64,000 nucleotides of DNA, from positions 806,001 to 870,000 of the forward strand of contig NZ_CP066776.1 of assembly GCF_010681825.2 (NCBI RefSeq). The letters run 5' to 3'. The DNA comes from Sulfuriroseicoccus oceanibius. Its GTDB lineage: Bacteria; Verrucomicrobiota; Verrucomicrobiia; Verrucomicrobiales; SLCJ01. A model generated the notes under the pieces. That model saw nothing but the letters and a program-made list of their open reading frames with translations. It was not told the origin of the DNA and did not search any database. Below are positions 33,769-43,286 of the stretch, piece after piece (positions within the stretch are counted from its first letter, which is position 1; every line of letters starts with the position of its first letter). Position numbers and translations under genes: made by a program.

Positions 33769-34704
33769 ATGAGAATTCTTGTTACAGGAGGCGCAGGCTT
33801 CCTCGGATCCCATTTGTGCGAACGCCTGCTTGGCGAAGGGCACGAAGTCATCTGCCTGGATAATTTCCACACCGGGCGCAAGGTGAACGTCGCGCATTTG
33901 ATGTCGAACCCACGGTTCGAGGTCATGCGGCACGACGTGATTGATCCGTTCAAGGTTGAAGTGGATCAGATTTACAACCTGGCTTGTCCGGCTTCGCCGG
34001 TGCACTACCAGCACAATGCGATCAAGACGATCAAGACCAACGTCATGGGGGCGATCAACTGTCTTGGCTTGGCGAAACGGGTGGGGGCACGGATTTTTCA
34101 GGCCTCAACCTCCGAGGTCTATGGTGATCCGGACGTGCATCCGCAGCCGGAGAGCTACCGCGGCAATGTGAACCCGATCGGGATCCGTGCTTGTTACGAT
34201 GAGGGCAAGCGTTGTGCCGAGACGTTGTTTTTCGATTACCACCGCAGCAACGGTGTCGATATCCGGGTGGTGCGTATTTTCAATACATACGGCCCGCGAA
34301 TGTTGGCCGATGATGGTCGTGTGGTTTCCAACTTCGTGGTGCAGGCGTTGCGCGGCGAGGACATCACGGTGTACGGCGACGGCACCCAGACGCGCAGCTT
34401 CTGCTACGTGGACGACCTGATCGAAGGCTTTGTCCGCCTGATGAACAAAGAGGGCATCACCGGGCCGGTGAACATTGGCAACCCTGGTGAGTTCACCATG
34501 ATTGAGTTGGCTGAGAAGGTATTGGCTCAGGTTGGTGGATCGTCGAAGCTTGTGTTCAAGCCGCTGCCACAGGATGACCCATTGCAGCGTCAGCCGGATA
34601 TCAGCTTGGCGAAAAGCGAACTTGGATGGGAGCCGAAGGTTGACCTCGATCAGGGCTTGGAGCGCACGATTGCCTATTTCCGCGGCCAACTGGGTGTTGG
34701 TTAG
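33769..34704 (+). CDS. UDP-glucuronate decarboxylase (UDP-xylose synthase)
   Basis: Extended SDR enzyme, 311 residues, close to [14 protein letters not shown] at the N-terminus (NAD site), [23 protein letters not shown], catalytic Tyr143 and Lys147 in the diagnostic [23 protein letters not shown] and [12 protein letters not shown]. It oxidises, decarboxylates and reduces UDP-GlcA to UDP-xylose. It sits next to UDP-glucose dehydrogenase, which makes its substrate. Cytosolic. Confidence 0.93.
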   Translation: MRILVTGGAGFLGSHLCERLLGEGHEVICLDNFHTGRKVNVAHLMSNPRFEVMRHDVIDPFKVEVDQIYNLACPASPVHYQHNAIKTIKTNVMGAINCLGLAKRVGARIFQASTSEVYGDPDVHPQPESYRGNVNPIGIRACYDEGKRCAETLFFDYHRSNGVDIRVVRIFNTYGPRMLADDGRVVSNFVVQALRGEDITVYGDGTQTRSFCYVDDLIEGFVRLMNKEGITGPVNIGNPGEFTMIELAEKVLAQVGGSSKLVFKPLPQDDPLQRQPDISLAKSELGWEPKVDLDQGLERTIAYFRGQLGVG

Positions 34705-34838
34705 CATCTGGTTTGAACAGCCGACCGCTGACGCGGTGCCGGATTGATCGCATCCGCACTTGATTCATCTCATTCTCTCTCCGAGAGTTCCAGCTTCCCG
34801 AGCTGGCAAACCTTTCTTAATTATTCCCTAGAAATCTT

Positions 34839-36233
34839 ATGACCACCCCAACAGACGTGAAGCGAATCTGCTGCATTGGAGCAGGATATGTCGGCGGACC
34901 GACCATGGCGATGATTGCCGCCAAGTGCCCGGATATTCGTGTCGACGTGTGCGATATCAACCAGCCACGTATCGATGCTTGGAATTCCGACGAGCTGCCA
35001 GTGTATGAGCCAGGTTTGGACGAAGTTGTGGCAGGAGCCCGTGGCAAGAACCTCTTCTTCACCACCGCGGTGGAAGAGTCGATCGCCGCAGCGGATTTGA
35101 TTTTCGTTTCCGTGGGAACACCGACCAAGTCGTATGGTATCGGCGCAGGTCGTGCAGCTGACCTTTGCTACATCGAGAGCGCAGCCCGCATGATCGCGGA
35201 GAACGCGAATGGTCCGAAGATCATCGTGGAAAAGAGCACGATCCCAGTGCGTACTGCCGAGGCGATCCGCACGATCCTGGCGGCCAACTCGGAGAACGGT
35301 CAGTTCCAGGTCTTGTCGAACCCAGAGTTCCTTGCGGAAGGAACCGCCGTCGAGGACCTCGAAGCTCCGGACCGTATTTTGATCGGTGGCGAGCGCACAC
35401 CGGAAGGCGACGCAGCAGTTGAGTCGCTGGTTCGCGTTTACGCAAACTGGGTGCCGCGTGAGCGCATTCTTACCACCAACCTGTGGTCGTCCGAGCTTTC
35501 GAAGCTGGTTGCCAACGCATTCCTGGCTCAGCGTATTTCGTCGATCAACGCGATCTCGGCGCTGTGCGAAGAGACTGGCGCAGATGTGGACGAAGTGGCC
35601 CGCGCGATCGGATCCGACTCGCGCATTGGACCAAAGTTCCTCAAGGCATCGGTCGGTTTCGGCGGATCGTGCTTCCAGAAGGACATTCTGAACCTGGTCT
35701 ACCTCTGCGACCACTTCGGTCTGCCAGAAGTCGCCAAGTACTGGAACAGCGTGGTCACCATGAACGACTGGCAGAAGGAGCGCTTCTCCACCCGCATCGT
35801 GAAGACACTCTTCAACACCGTGCGTGGCAAGCGCATCGGCGTGCTCGGCTTCGCGTTCAAGAAGGACACCAACGACACCCGCGAGTCGGCTGCGATTTAC
35901 GTCTGCCGCGACTTGTTGCTCGAGGGCGCGAACATTGCACTCTACGATCCGAAGGTGCCGGTTTCGACCATCCGAGCCGATTTGAACTACGTCGGTATCA
36001 GCGACGAGGTGATCGACAAGCAGTTGACCATTTGTGACAGCGCGGTGGAAGCCACCAAGGCAGCTCACGGTGTGGCGGTGCTTACCGAGTGGGACGAGTT
36101 CAAGACGCTCGATTTCGACACCATTTACGACAACATGTTCAAGCCGGCCTTCGTGTTCGATGGCCGCAACATCCTGCCGCATGACGAGCTTCGGGCCAAA
36201 GGCTTCGAGGTCTACGCCATCGGCAAGGGCTAA
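34839..36233 (+). CDS. ugd: UDP-glucose 6-dehydrogenase
   Basis: Four-electron oxidation of UDP-glucose to UDP-glucuronate. 464 residues, closer to the animal/plant UGDH type than to the short bacterial Ugd: [22 protein letters not shown] at the N-terminus, [48 protein letters not shown], the catalytic Cys278 in [10 protein letters not shown], and [17 protein letters not shown] in the C-terminal domain. Feeds UXS just upstream. Followed by a terminator, so 30.2-36.2 kb may be one transcription unit. Confidence 0.95.
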   Translation: MTTPTDVKRICCIGAGYVGGPTMAMIAAKCPDIRVDVCDINQPRIDAWNSDELPVYEPGLDEVVAGARGKNLFFTTAVEESIAAADLIFVSVGTPTKSYGIGAGRAADLCYIESAARMIAENANGPKIIVEKSTIPVRTAEAIRTILAANSENGQFQVLSNPEFLAEGTAVEDLEAPDRILIGGERTPEGDAAVESLVRVYANWVPRERILTTNLWSSELSKLVANAFLAQRISSINAISALCEETGADVDEVARAIGSDSRIGPKFLKASVGFGGSCFQKDILNLVYLCDHFGLPEVAKYWNSVVTMNDWQKERFSTRIVKTLFNTVRGKRIGVLGFAFKKDTNDTRESAAIYVCRDLLLEGANIALYDPKVPVSTIRADLNYVGISDEVIDKQLTICDSAVEATKAAHGVAVLTEWDEFKTLDFDTIYDNMFKPAFVFDGRNILPHDELRAKGFEVYAIGKG

Positions 36234-36239
36234 AGCTCT

Positions 36240-36272
36240 GAGCCACCTCGCTGATGCGGGGTGGCTTTTTTA
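36240..36272 (+). terminator. Rho-independent terminator after ugd
   Basis: AGCCACCTC (36241-36249) pairs with GGGGTGGCT (36258-36266), including a T-G wobble, followed by six T. It lies inside the polysaccharide cluster, so downstream genes need their own promoter or antitermination. The rest of the gap to 36446 contains only a small hairpin, TGCCCG/CGGGCA at 36392-36409. Confidence 0.8.
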
Positions 36273-36446
36273 TTTTCAGCGGCATTCACCTGATGCAGAT
36301 AGGTGAGAGGTTGTGTTTTTCCGACCTGGCTGCGACTCGTTCTTCTGAGCGCGCTCCATTGCGACTTCAGCCGGTAACGCCGAGCGCTGCGTGCCCGCAA
36401 TTACGGGCATTGTTCTCGGAGGAGGGCTGTTCCTGATCGATCATCC

Positions 36447-37196
36447 ATGAAGCGGATTTCTGTGATTGGCTTGCCAGTTGCCTGCACGACGTATGCGGGG
36501 GCGGTAGCCTGGGTGAAAGCGGCCGCACTCAAGGCAGACCGCGCCTACGCGGTGGAGGCTGCGAACACACATGTGGCGGCACTCGCCCGGAATGATGGTG
36601 GGTTCGGTGATGTGATGGCGCAATTTGACCTCATCTGCCCGGACGGGATGCCTTTGGTGTGGGCGCTGAACCGGCAGTTGCCCGATGGAGAGAAGCTGAA
36701 AGACCGAGTCTACGGTCCTACGTTGATGCTCGAAGTGATGCGGGCGACGCAGGGTGATCCGCGGTTCCGCCACTTTTTGTTTGGCGGAAAGCAGAGCACA
36801 CTCGACCAGCTGGAAACCCGATTCGGTGAGCAGTTTCCGGACACGACCATCGCCGGGAGTTATTCGCCGCCATTTGGCGAATGGCCGGACGACGAGTTGG
36901 AGCGGGTTTGTGGAATGATCCGCGAATCCCGGGCGAACCTGGTGTGGGTGGGGCTTGGCTGTCCGAAGCAGGAGCGTTGGATTGCTTCAAACAAAGAGCA
37001 ACTTCCTCCTGCGGTCTATTTTGGGATCGGTGCTGCGTTTGCTTTCCATGCCGGCGAAGTGAAGCAGGCTCCGGCGTTGGTTCAAAGGCTAGGCCTTGAG
37101 TGGTTGTTCCGGCTTTGTGCCGAGCCCCGCCGGCTTTTCCAGCGCTACTTCAAATACAACTCACTTTTTATCTACTACCTCCTGGGTGGAAAATAG
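36447..37196 (+). CDS. WecG/TagA/CpsF-family glycosyltransferase (1)
   Basis: GT26 family, 249 residues. Pattern: EAANTHVAALARND, LICPDGMPLVWALNRQLPDG (substrate/acid-base Asp), RVYGPTLMLEVM, FLFGGKQSTLDQLE, LVWVGLGCPKQERWI and GAAFAFHAGEVKQAPALVQRLGLEWLFRLCAEPRRL. The C-terminal basic tail with FKYNSLFIYYLL would bind the membrane. Family members add ManNAc, ManNAcA or glucose-type residues to a lipid-linked sugar as an early step. A paralogue lies 1 kb downstream. Confidence 0.9.
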   Translation: MKRISVIGLPVACTTYAGAVAWVKAAALKADRAYAVEAANTHVAALARNDGGFGDVMAQFDLICPDGMPLVWALNRQLPDGEKLKDRVYGPTLMLEVMRATQGDPRFRHFLFGGKQSTLDQLETRFGEQFPDTTIAGSYSPPFGEWPDDELERVCGMIRESRANLVWVGLGCPKQERWIASNKEQLPPAVYFGIGAAFAFHAGEVKQAPALVQRLGLEWLFRLCAEPRRLFQRYFKYNSLFIYYLLGGK

Positions 37197-37214
37197 ATTG
37201 CGTACAAAATCCTC

Positions 37215-38216
37215 ATGATGACAAAAGCAAAGAGAATCCTTGTAGCAGGCGGGGGCGGCTTTATCGGCGGTCACCTGGCAAAGTCATTAATCGATGCCGG
37301 ACACGATGTGGTCGTGGCGGATATCAAGCCGCAAAGTCAGTGGTATCAGCTGCACGATACGGCTGAGAATTATTCGCTCAATCTGGAGGACAAGATTGCC
37401 TGCTTCAAAGTAGCGGAAGGGTGCGACCTTGTTTATAACCTGGCGTGCAACATGGGCGGCATGGGCTTTATCGCGCACAACCGAGCGCTTTGCATGGAGT
37501 CCGTGCTGATCAACACCCATCTGCTGATGGCGGCGAAAGAACATGGCGTCGGGCGCTTCTTCTATGCTTCGTCAGCGTGCGTATACCCTGATTATCGCCA
37601 AGAGGATGCGGATGTGGTGGCGTTGCGCGAGCAGGATGCGTATCCGGCGATGCCGGAGGATGGCTATGGTTGGGAGAAGCTCTTTTCCGAACGGATGTGC
37701 AAAGTATACGAAGAAGACTTCGGGCTGAGCACCCGGGTGTTCCGCTTCCACAATGTGTATGGTCCGAATGGAACCTGGGACGGCGGTCGTGAGAAGGCAC
37801 CGGCTGCGGTTTGTCGCAAGGTGATCGAGGCAATTGACCGAGGCGATCACGAAATCGAGATCTGGGGGGACGGTGAACAGAGCCGTTCGTTTATGTACAT
37901 TGATGACTGTTTGACCGGTCTCGGAAAGCTGATGGCATCGGACTATAATGATCCGCTCAACCTCGGTCGCAGCGAGTTGGTAACCATTAATCAGCTGGTC
38001 TCGATTGTAGAAGAGATCGCCGGAGTGGAGTTGAAGCGAAAGTACAAACTCGATGCTCCACAGGGCGTGCGTGGGCGCAACTCTGATAACACGCGAATCA
38101 ACGATGTGCTCGGCTGGGAGCCTGGTATCGATTTGAAGACTGGTATGGCAAAGACCTACGAGTGGATCAACGAACAATACCAACGCCGTAAAGCAGGAGA
38201 ACTGGTGGTGCAGTAA
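37215..38216 (+). CDS. GDP-mannose 3,5-epimerase-like SDR enzyme
   Basis: 333 residues with the near-diagnostic GME motifs: AGGGGFIGGHLAKSL, YNLACNMGGMGFIAHNRA, FYASSACVYP (Cys122 is the expected epimerisation acid/base), Tyr151 and Lys155 in DGYGWEKLFSERM, and FHNVYGPNGTWDGGREKAPAAVCRKVIEA. In plants this enzyme converts GDP-mannose to GDP-L-galactose and GDP-L-gulose; bacterial homologues occur in polysaccharide loci. Suggests L-galactose or L-gulose in the polymer. It lies between two WecG/TagA transferases. Confidence 0.88.
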   Translation: MMTKAKRILVAGGGGFIGGHLAKSLIDAGHDVVVADIKPQSQWYQLHDTAENYSLNLEDKIACFKVAEGCDLVYNLACNMGGMGFIAHNRALCMESVLINTHLLMAAKEHGVGRFFYASSACVYPDYRQEDADVVALREQDAYPAMPEDGYGWEKLFSERMCKVYEEDFGLSTRVFRFHNVYGPNGTWDGGREKAPAAVCRKVIEAIDRGDHEIEIWGDGEQSRSFMYIDDCLTGLGKLMASDYNDPLNLGRSELVTINQLVSIVEEIAGVELKRKYKLDAPQGVRGRNSDNTRINDVLGWEPGIDLKTGMAKTYEWINEQYQRRKAGELVVQ

Positions 38217-38249
38217 GAATGCTCATTCCGGAGTGGTTCTTGGAGAGTA

Positions 38250-39017
38250 ATGGAACGTTCTGAGGTACTAGGGGTCGGGATCAGCCCGATGACATTCCAG
38301 CAGGCGGTCGACCGTGCATTTGATGCGGTGGCGCGGCCGGGTTTTGCGGGCTATGTGACCGTGACGGGAGTGCATGGGGTGATGGAGTCTCAGGATGATC
38401 CTGAGTTGCTGCGGATCCACAATGACGCCTACATGGTCACTCCGGACGGGATGCCGATGGTGTGGATGGCATGGGCCAATGGCTATCCAGCGACTGAGCG
38501 GGTCTATGGTCCCGATTTGATGCTTGCGGTGATGAACCGCAGCGTCAGTGAGAGATCGAAGCATTTTCTCTTCGGCGGATCTGATGGAGTGGTGGATCAG
38601 CTCGCTGATTGCCTGCGGCGTGATGTTGGCGACGTCCGCGTCGTCGGCAAAGTGACCCCTCCGTTTCGTCTGCTAACCGATGAAGAAGAGCAGCAGTTGG
38701 TGGCGGATCTGCAGCGTGAGCAGCCGCATTTCCTGTGGGTCGGACTGAGTACCCCCAAGCAGGAGCGCTTCATGGCGAGCTTTTTGGCAAAGTACCCTGA
38801 TCTCACCGCCAGGTGGGACCATGGGTTGTTGCTATTTGGAGTCGGGGCGGCCTTTGACTTCCACGCGGGATTGGTCAAACAAGCGCCATCGTGGATGCAG
38901 GAATGTGGTCTCGAGTGGTTCTTCCGTCTGTGTGTCGAACCTCGGAGGTTGTGGAAACGTTATATGAAGAACAATCCGCGGTTTGTTTGGAAGGTTTTGC
39001 GGAGAAAGCTGGGCTGA
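38250..39017 (+). CDS. WecG/TagA/CpsF-family glycosyltransferase (2)
   Basis: 255 residues, paralogous to the gene at 36447: VTVTGVHGVMESQDDPELLRIHNDAYMVTPDGMPMVWMAWANGY, RVYGPDLMLAVM, HFLFGGSDGVVDQLADCL, FLWVGLSTPKQERFM and GAAFDFHAGLVKQAPSWMQECGLEWFFRLCVEPRRLWKRYMKNN. Both carry the acceptor-site Asp (TPDGMP) and the C-terminal membrane-binding helix. Two different GT26 enzymes in one cluster suggest two distinct early transfers or two lipid-linked acceptors. Confidence 0.9.
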   Translation: MERSEVLGVGISPMTFQQAVDRAFDAVARPGFAGYVTVTGVHGVMESQDDPELLRIHNDAYMVTPDGMPMVWMAWANGYPATERVYGPDLMLAVMNRSVSERSKHFLFGGSDGVVDQLADCLRRDVGDVRVVGKVTPPFRLLTDEEEQQLVADLQREQPHFLWVGLSTPKQERFMASFLAKYPDLTARWDHGLLLFGVGAAFDFHAGLVKQAPSWMQECGLEWFFRLCVEPRRLWKRYMKNNPRFVWKVLRRKLG

Positions 39018-39061
39018 TTGATTAGATCAGCCTGCGCTCGTTGTCGGGGAGAGGCTCTCGT

Positions 39062-40594
39062 ATGTCCTTGAGGAAACAGGTTTCAAAAAACTTTGCGATG
39101 AACGTTGTAGCGATTGTCTGCAACGTATTCGTGGGGTTGTGGCTTGCTCCGTTTTTGATTCGGAGCATGGGGGTAGCGGCGTATGGGCTGGTGCCGCTGG
39201 CGATGGTATTTAGCGAGTATGTGAGTATCGTCGCGCAATCGTTCAACGCATCGGTGAACCGAAACCTGACGGTTTCGTTCAGGCAGGGGAGAGTTCGTGA
39301 GGCGGTTGGTATTTTCAATAGTTCATTCGCCGTACTTGTTGCGCTGGGCGTTGTGCAGGTTATTGGCGCGGTATTTCTCGCGGTGCACTTGGAGTCGTTT
39401 GTGTCGGTTCCTGATGGGTTGGCGTCCGATGCGTGCTGGCTGTTTGTTTTCACAGCGATAGGATTTACGGTTTCGCTGATAAGTTCAGTTTTCTCGGTTT
39501 CGATGTATTCGTCGAATCGGCTGGATTTGATGCGTATGGCGGATGTCCTGCGGATCTTGACCCGGGTTGGATTGATCGTTGGGCTGTTTTCTTTTGGAGG
39601 TGCTTCTCTTGCTGCGGTCGGAGTGGCGAATCTTGTGGCGAGTGTTGTGGTCCTCGGATTCAATTTGTTCCATTGGAAGCGCCTTACCCCTGAGCTGGTG
39701 GTCGATTTTGGTGCTGTAAACCGTCCGGCAATCAAGTTGCTTTGGGGGATGGGGGGCTGGATGTTGGTCAATCAAGTGGGGTTCCTGTTGTTGGCGCGAG
39801 TGGATTTGTGGGCGGTGAACAAATATCTGGGGCCAGATGAGGGGGGGCGGTATGCGTTGGTGTTGCAGTGGGTTCTTTTGGTCAGAGTGATGGCTGCGAG
39901 TGTAACCGGGTTGTTTGGTCCGGTGATCACAATGTATTATGCCAACAACGACCTTACGAAGATCCGCGATGCGGTTTTCGGAGGAGGTCGCGCCTTGTGT
40001 TTGGCCTTGGCGGTTCCGCTGGGAATGATGTGTGGGTTCTCCGCAGATTTATTAGCGGCGTGGGTTGGTGATGAGTTCCGGGACACCGGGGGGCTCCTAG
40101 CTCTTCAATTGGCTCCGCTCGTGTTTTCGCTTTCCACTCTGCCGTTTATGGCGGTGAAAACGGCATTCAACCGAGTGCGTGTGCCGGGAATGGTAACTTG
40201 TGCGCTGGGTCTGTTGAATGTCGGCTTGGTCGTGTGGATTGCCACCATGACGGAGTACGGAGTCATTGGGGTGGCGTGTGTTGGGGTGGTGGTGCTATTG
40301 GCGAAGAACCTGGGCTTTCAGGTGATGTATTGCTGTTCGGTGATGGACGCTGGAAGCGGCTATTACAGGTTGTTGCTTCCCGGTGGTGTGGTTTTCGCAT
40401 CGGTTTGGTTGGGGGCCTCGTTTGTTTCCTCAATGTTAGGCGGGTTGTCGCTTCTTCAGCTAATCGTGGCGGTGATGGTTGTTGGTGGGATTGGATGGTT
40501 ATTGGTCTCCAGGTTGATATTTCAAGGGGCGTACGGTGCATGGTTGCATGAGGTGATGCCGGGACGGGTGAGGCGATTGTTTTCGAAGTGTTGA
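39062..40594 (+). CDS. Wzx-like polysaccharide flippase
   Basis: 510 residues from ATG 39062, with about 12-14 hydrophobic helices throughout. MSLRKQVSKNFAMNVVAIVCNVFVGLWLAPFLIRSMGVAAYGLVPLAMVFSEYVSI is the typical N-terminal half of PST/MATE-like (MVF superfamily) oligosaccharide translocases. A second family-like segment is LLWGMGGWMLVNQVGFLLLARVDLWAVNKYLGPDEGGRYALVLQW. It would move lipid-linked repeat units to the periplasm. Three bases separate it from the sulfotransferase gene. Confidence 0.87.
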   Translation: MSLRKQVSKNFAMNVVAIVCNVFVGLWLAPFLIRSMGVAAYGLVPLAMVFSEYVSIVAQSFNASVNRNLTVSFRQGRVREAVGIFNSSFAVLVALGVVQVIGAVFLAVHLESFVSVPDGLASDACWLFVFTAIGFTVSLISSVFSVSMYSSNRLDLMRMADVLRILTRVGLIVGLFSFGGASLAAVGVANLVASVVVLGFNLFHWKRLTPELVVDFGAVNRPAIKLLWGMGGWMLVNQVGFLLLARVDLWAVNKYLGPDEGGRYALVLQWVLLVRVMAASVTGLFGPVITMYYANNDLTKIRDAVFGGGRALCLALAVPLGMMCGFSADLLAAWVGDEFRDTGGLLALQLAPLVFSLSTLPFMAVKTAFNRVRVPGMVTCALGLLNVGLVVWIATMTEYGVIGVACVGVVVLLAKNLGFQVMYCCSVMDAGSGYYRLLLPGGVVFASVWLGASFVSSMLGGLSLLQLIVAVMVVGGIGWLLVSRLIFQGAYGAWLHEVMPGRVRRLFSKC

Positions 40595-40597
40595 TCA

Positions 40598-41368
40598 ATG
40601 GCTCTTTATAAAGATCAGTTTAACGGCAGGTATGATTTTCCTGTCTATGAAGGCGCTGCACGTAAATTTGTGGTGATCGCGTCGACGGGGCGCTCAGGAA
40701 GTCACATGTTAGGTCATGTGATGCATGAGACCGGTGCCTTTGGAGCTCCCTTTGAATACTTTAACCTGGAGAACCTCTTGGAGTGGAAGCGGATCTTCGG
40801 CGCGCGAAGCACCGATGATGTCATCCATCGCTTGATGGCTAAGAGAACTTCAGAGAATGGAGTTTTTTCGATGAAGTTGCACTACTCGCATTTGCTACGC
40901 TTCGGTGGGATCGATGCCTTCATGGAGCGATTTCCCGGTGCGAGATTCATTATGCTTGAGAGGCAGGACGTCTTGAGGCAGGCGGTCTCGACGGTAATCG
41001 CCAGGCAGACGGGTGTTTGGATTGCGGGGCAGGAAGGCAGCGGGCAAAAGCCTGTTTATGACGCCGCTGCAATTGATAAGGCATTGGGCGAGATTATTTT
41101 GGATACGGCATCCTGGAGATATGATCTTAGCACTCGAGGTTTGCGGAAGGCGGAATTGCGCTTTGAAGATTTTTGCGGTGATGTTCCCGGCGGGATCCAA
41201 GGGATTGCTGACTTTTGTGAAGTCAATTTACCAACACTTCCGGAAACCCCCGTCACTACCAAGCAGTCTGGTGCGATCAATGCCGAGTGGGCCGAACGAT
41301 TTATACGTGAGAACGCAGGTGGCTCATTAATACGTCGCAGATGGGAGTTGTTAAAACGTTTGGTTTAG
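40598..41368 (+). CDS. Stf0-type sulfotransferase
   Basis: 256 residues. VIASTGRSGSHMLGHVM (residues 26-42) contains the 5'-phosphosulfate loop (TGRSGS); the 3'-phosphate region is ARFIMLERQDVLRQAVSTVIA, and WRYDLSTRGLRKAELRFEDFC matches the central part of Stf0 proteins (mycobacterial trehalose 2-sulfotransferase relatives). It would transfer sulfate from PAPS to a sugar hydroxyl, cytosolically, before export. APS/PAPS synthesis genes are not in the window. Confidence 0.85.
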   Translation: MALYKDQFNGRYDFPVYEGAARKFVVIASTGRSGSHMLGHVMHETGAFGAPFEYFNLENLLEWKRIFGARSTDDVIHRLMAKRTSENGVFSMKLHYSHLLRFGGIDAFMERFPGARFIMLERQDVLRQAVSTVIARQTGVWIAGQEGSGQKPVYDAAAIDKALGEIILDTASWRYDLSTRGLRKAELRFEDFCGDVPGGIQGIADFCEVNLPTLPETPVTTKQSGAINAEWAERFIRENAGGSLIRRRWELLKRLV

Positions 41369-41388
41369 CAAAACGGGGAGAAGCGCCC

Positions 41389-42345
41389 ATGAATCAAGTT
41401 TTGAGAGTTCGTCGAATAGTGAAGCGAAGTGTTGTTCTGCCGCTGTGGCGGTGGATTGGGCTTCCTTTTTGCGGTGTCGTCTCGAGGATTCTGCGCAGAA
41501 GCGGGTCTCAAGGGGTTCCTTTGGTTTGGTTTGACGTGGAGAACTGGGGCGATGCGCTGAACCCATGGTTGGTAGAGCGTTTGTCAGGAAGTTCGATATC
41601 CCAGGTGAAGATCCCTTGCCGGATGCACTATCTTGCGATCGGAAGCGTGATGGACCGAGTGACCCAGTATTCCGAGGTATGGGGGAGTGGCTTCATCGAA
41701 GAGGGGCAAACGCTTTTAGCACATCCTGTGGCGGTACATGCGGTGCGTGGCCCATTGACTCGTGAAGCACTGAGGAAGCAAGGGGTGGAGTGTCCTGAGG
41801 TGTATGGCGATCCGGCTTTACTAATGCCATTCTTCTATGACCCTGATGTTAGTGAATCATATGAGTATGGGATCATTCCTCATTTTGTAGATAAGGCGAA
41901 CCCGTGGGTAAAAGCGCAGAGCGAGCGCTCCGACGTGTTGGTGATTGATATCGAATCAGGGATTGAGGAGTTTGTTCGTCAGTTGAAGTCGTGTCGGAAG
42001 ATTTTGTCCAGTTCGCTGCACGGGCTGATTTGTGCGGATGCCTATGGAAAGCCCAATGTATGGTTAGGCCTGTCGGATCGGGTTATCGGAGGTGCGTTCA
42101 AATTTGACGACTATCGGTTGGCGATTGGCGCCGAGCGTCCGCGTCGGATCGACGTGAGAGCTGACGATTCCGTTGATGAGGTGGTGGCTCACGCCGAGCG
42201 GTATCCGGTGGAACTCGACTTGCTTCAGTTGATCAGAGCTTGTCCGTTTTTGAGTCCGGAATTAGCCAAAGCGGTGGCAGATGCAGGGGCGATCGAGGAG
42301 TTGCGTCCTTTGTTGGCGGTAGATGCTGGAGGTCACAATGGGTAG
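41389..42345 (+). CDS. Polysaccharide pyruvyl transferase family protein
   Basis: 318 residues from ATG 41389. Family pattern (PF04230): WFDVENWGDALNPWLVERL, IGSVMDR...EVWGSGFIEEG, VHAVRGPLTREALRKQGVE, VYGDPALLMPFFY, GIIPHFVDK and KILSSSLHGLICADAYGKPNVWL. These enzymes put a 4,6- or 3,4-ketal pyruvate on a sugar using phosphoenolpyruvate, adding a negative charge. It lies directly after the sulfotransferase and overlaps the GT2 start. Confidence 0.88.
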   Translation: MNQVLRVRRIVKRSVVLPLWRWIGLPFCGVVSRILRRSGSQGVPLVWFDVENWGDALNPWLVERLSGSSISQVKIPCRMHYLAIGSVMDRVTQYSEVWGSGFIEEGQTLLAHPVAVHAVRGPLTREALRKQGVECPEVYGDPALLMPFFYDPDVSESYEYGIIPHFVDKANPWVKAQSERSDVLVIDIESGIEEFVRQLKSCRKILSSSLHGLICADAYGKPNVWLGLSDRVIGGAFKFDDYRLAIGAERPRRIDVRADDSVDEVVAHAERYPVELDLLQLIRACPFLSPELAKAVADAGAIEELRPLLAVDAGGHNG

Positions 42346-43261
42346 CGATGCGATTGCCAGCGGGGGGGGCATTGCTCTTTGTGTTACCACCTGTCGACGA
42401 GATGAGGGGCTCGAGAGGTTGCTGGCGAGTATCTCCGATCTGGATGATTTGGAGCAGGTTCCTTTGACCGTGGTGGTTGTGGACAACGCAGGAAGTTTGG
42501 AAGCAAAGCGAATCAGCGAGTGCTGGGGAAGGAAGCACGGTATTTCGGTGCGTTACGCGCATGAGTCCCAACGAGGGATTTCGTACGCTCGGAATCGGGC
42601 GCTTCGCGAGGTTCCGGAGGATGCTGAGTTTGTGGCATTTCTGGATGATGACGAGGTGGCCACCCCGGGGTGGTTGACTGCGATGATGGAGGGCGTGAAT
42701 CGCTTTAATGCCGATGTGTGGAATGGGCCTGTGTTGTCCGAATATCCGGCGGACACGCCAGATTGGGTGATGCGAGGAAAGTTTCACGAGCGGCCGCGTC
42801 GGGCAAGCGGGACTGCCAGGGATAGGGCAAACACGGGGAATGTGATGTTTCGCAGGTCCCTTCTGGATCGCTTGGATCTGTGGTTCGACCCCGAGTTGGC
42901 TCGCTCGGGAGGGGAGGATGACGACTTCTTTGGCAGGGCTGTCGTGGCGGGGGCTAAGATTGTTTGGGTCGATGATGCGGTGGTCTACGAGCGGTTGGAG
43001 CAGGCGCGGGTATCGGCGAAGTGGATTTTACGTCGGGCATACCAGTATGGCTATGCGAGCACGGTGATACGGCGGAAGCGAGGTGGGGCAGGTAGAATGG
43101 GTGCGGCCTTGGTGAAGGCGTGTGCGAGAGTTTTCCTGACGCCTCTCACGTTTTGGGTCGGGCTTTTGAGGGTTGAATGGGGGGTGAAAGCGGTGGGCTC
43201 GGGTGCCCGAGGGCTCGGAGTTTTCGCCGCTTTACTGGGAAAAGATTACAAAGGGTACTGA
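42338..43261 (+). CDS. Glycosyltransferase family 2
   Basis: 307 residues from ATG 42338, overlapping the previous stop by 8 bp. GT-A fold: IALCVTTCRRDEGLERLLASI, VVVVDNAGSLEAK, RGISYARNRALREVPEDAEFVAFLDDDEVATPGWL (metal-binding DDD), NTGNVMFRRSLLDRLDLWFDPELARSGGEDDDFFGRAV (catalytic ED region). C-terminal amphipathic and hydrophobic stretch (FLTPLTFWVGLL). Acts on nucleotide sugars at the cytosolic face; donor unknown. Confidence 0.9.
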   Translation: MGSDAIASGGGIALCVTTCRRDEGLERLLASISDLDDLEQVPLTVVVVDNAGSLEAKRISECWGRKHGISVRYAHESQRGISYARNRALREVPEDAEFVAFLDDDEVATPGWLTAMMEGVNRFNADVWNGPVLSEYPADTPDWVMRGKFHERPRRASGTARDRANTGNVMFRRSLLDRLDLWFDPELARSGGEDDDFFGRAVVAGAKIVWVDDAVVYERLEQARVSAKWILRRAYQYGYASTVIRRKRGGAGRMGAALVKACARVFLTPLTFWVGLLRVEWGVKAVGSGARGLGVFAALLGKDYKGY

Positions 43262-43286
43262 GTGCAGCGGAGCTGTAGTTGAGAGA

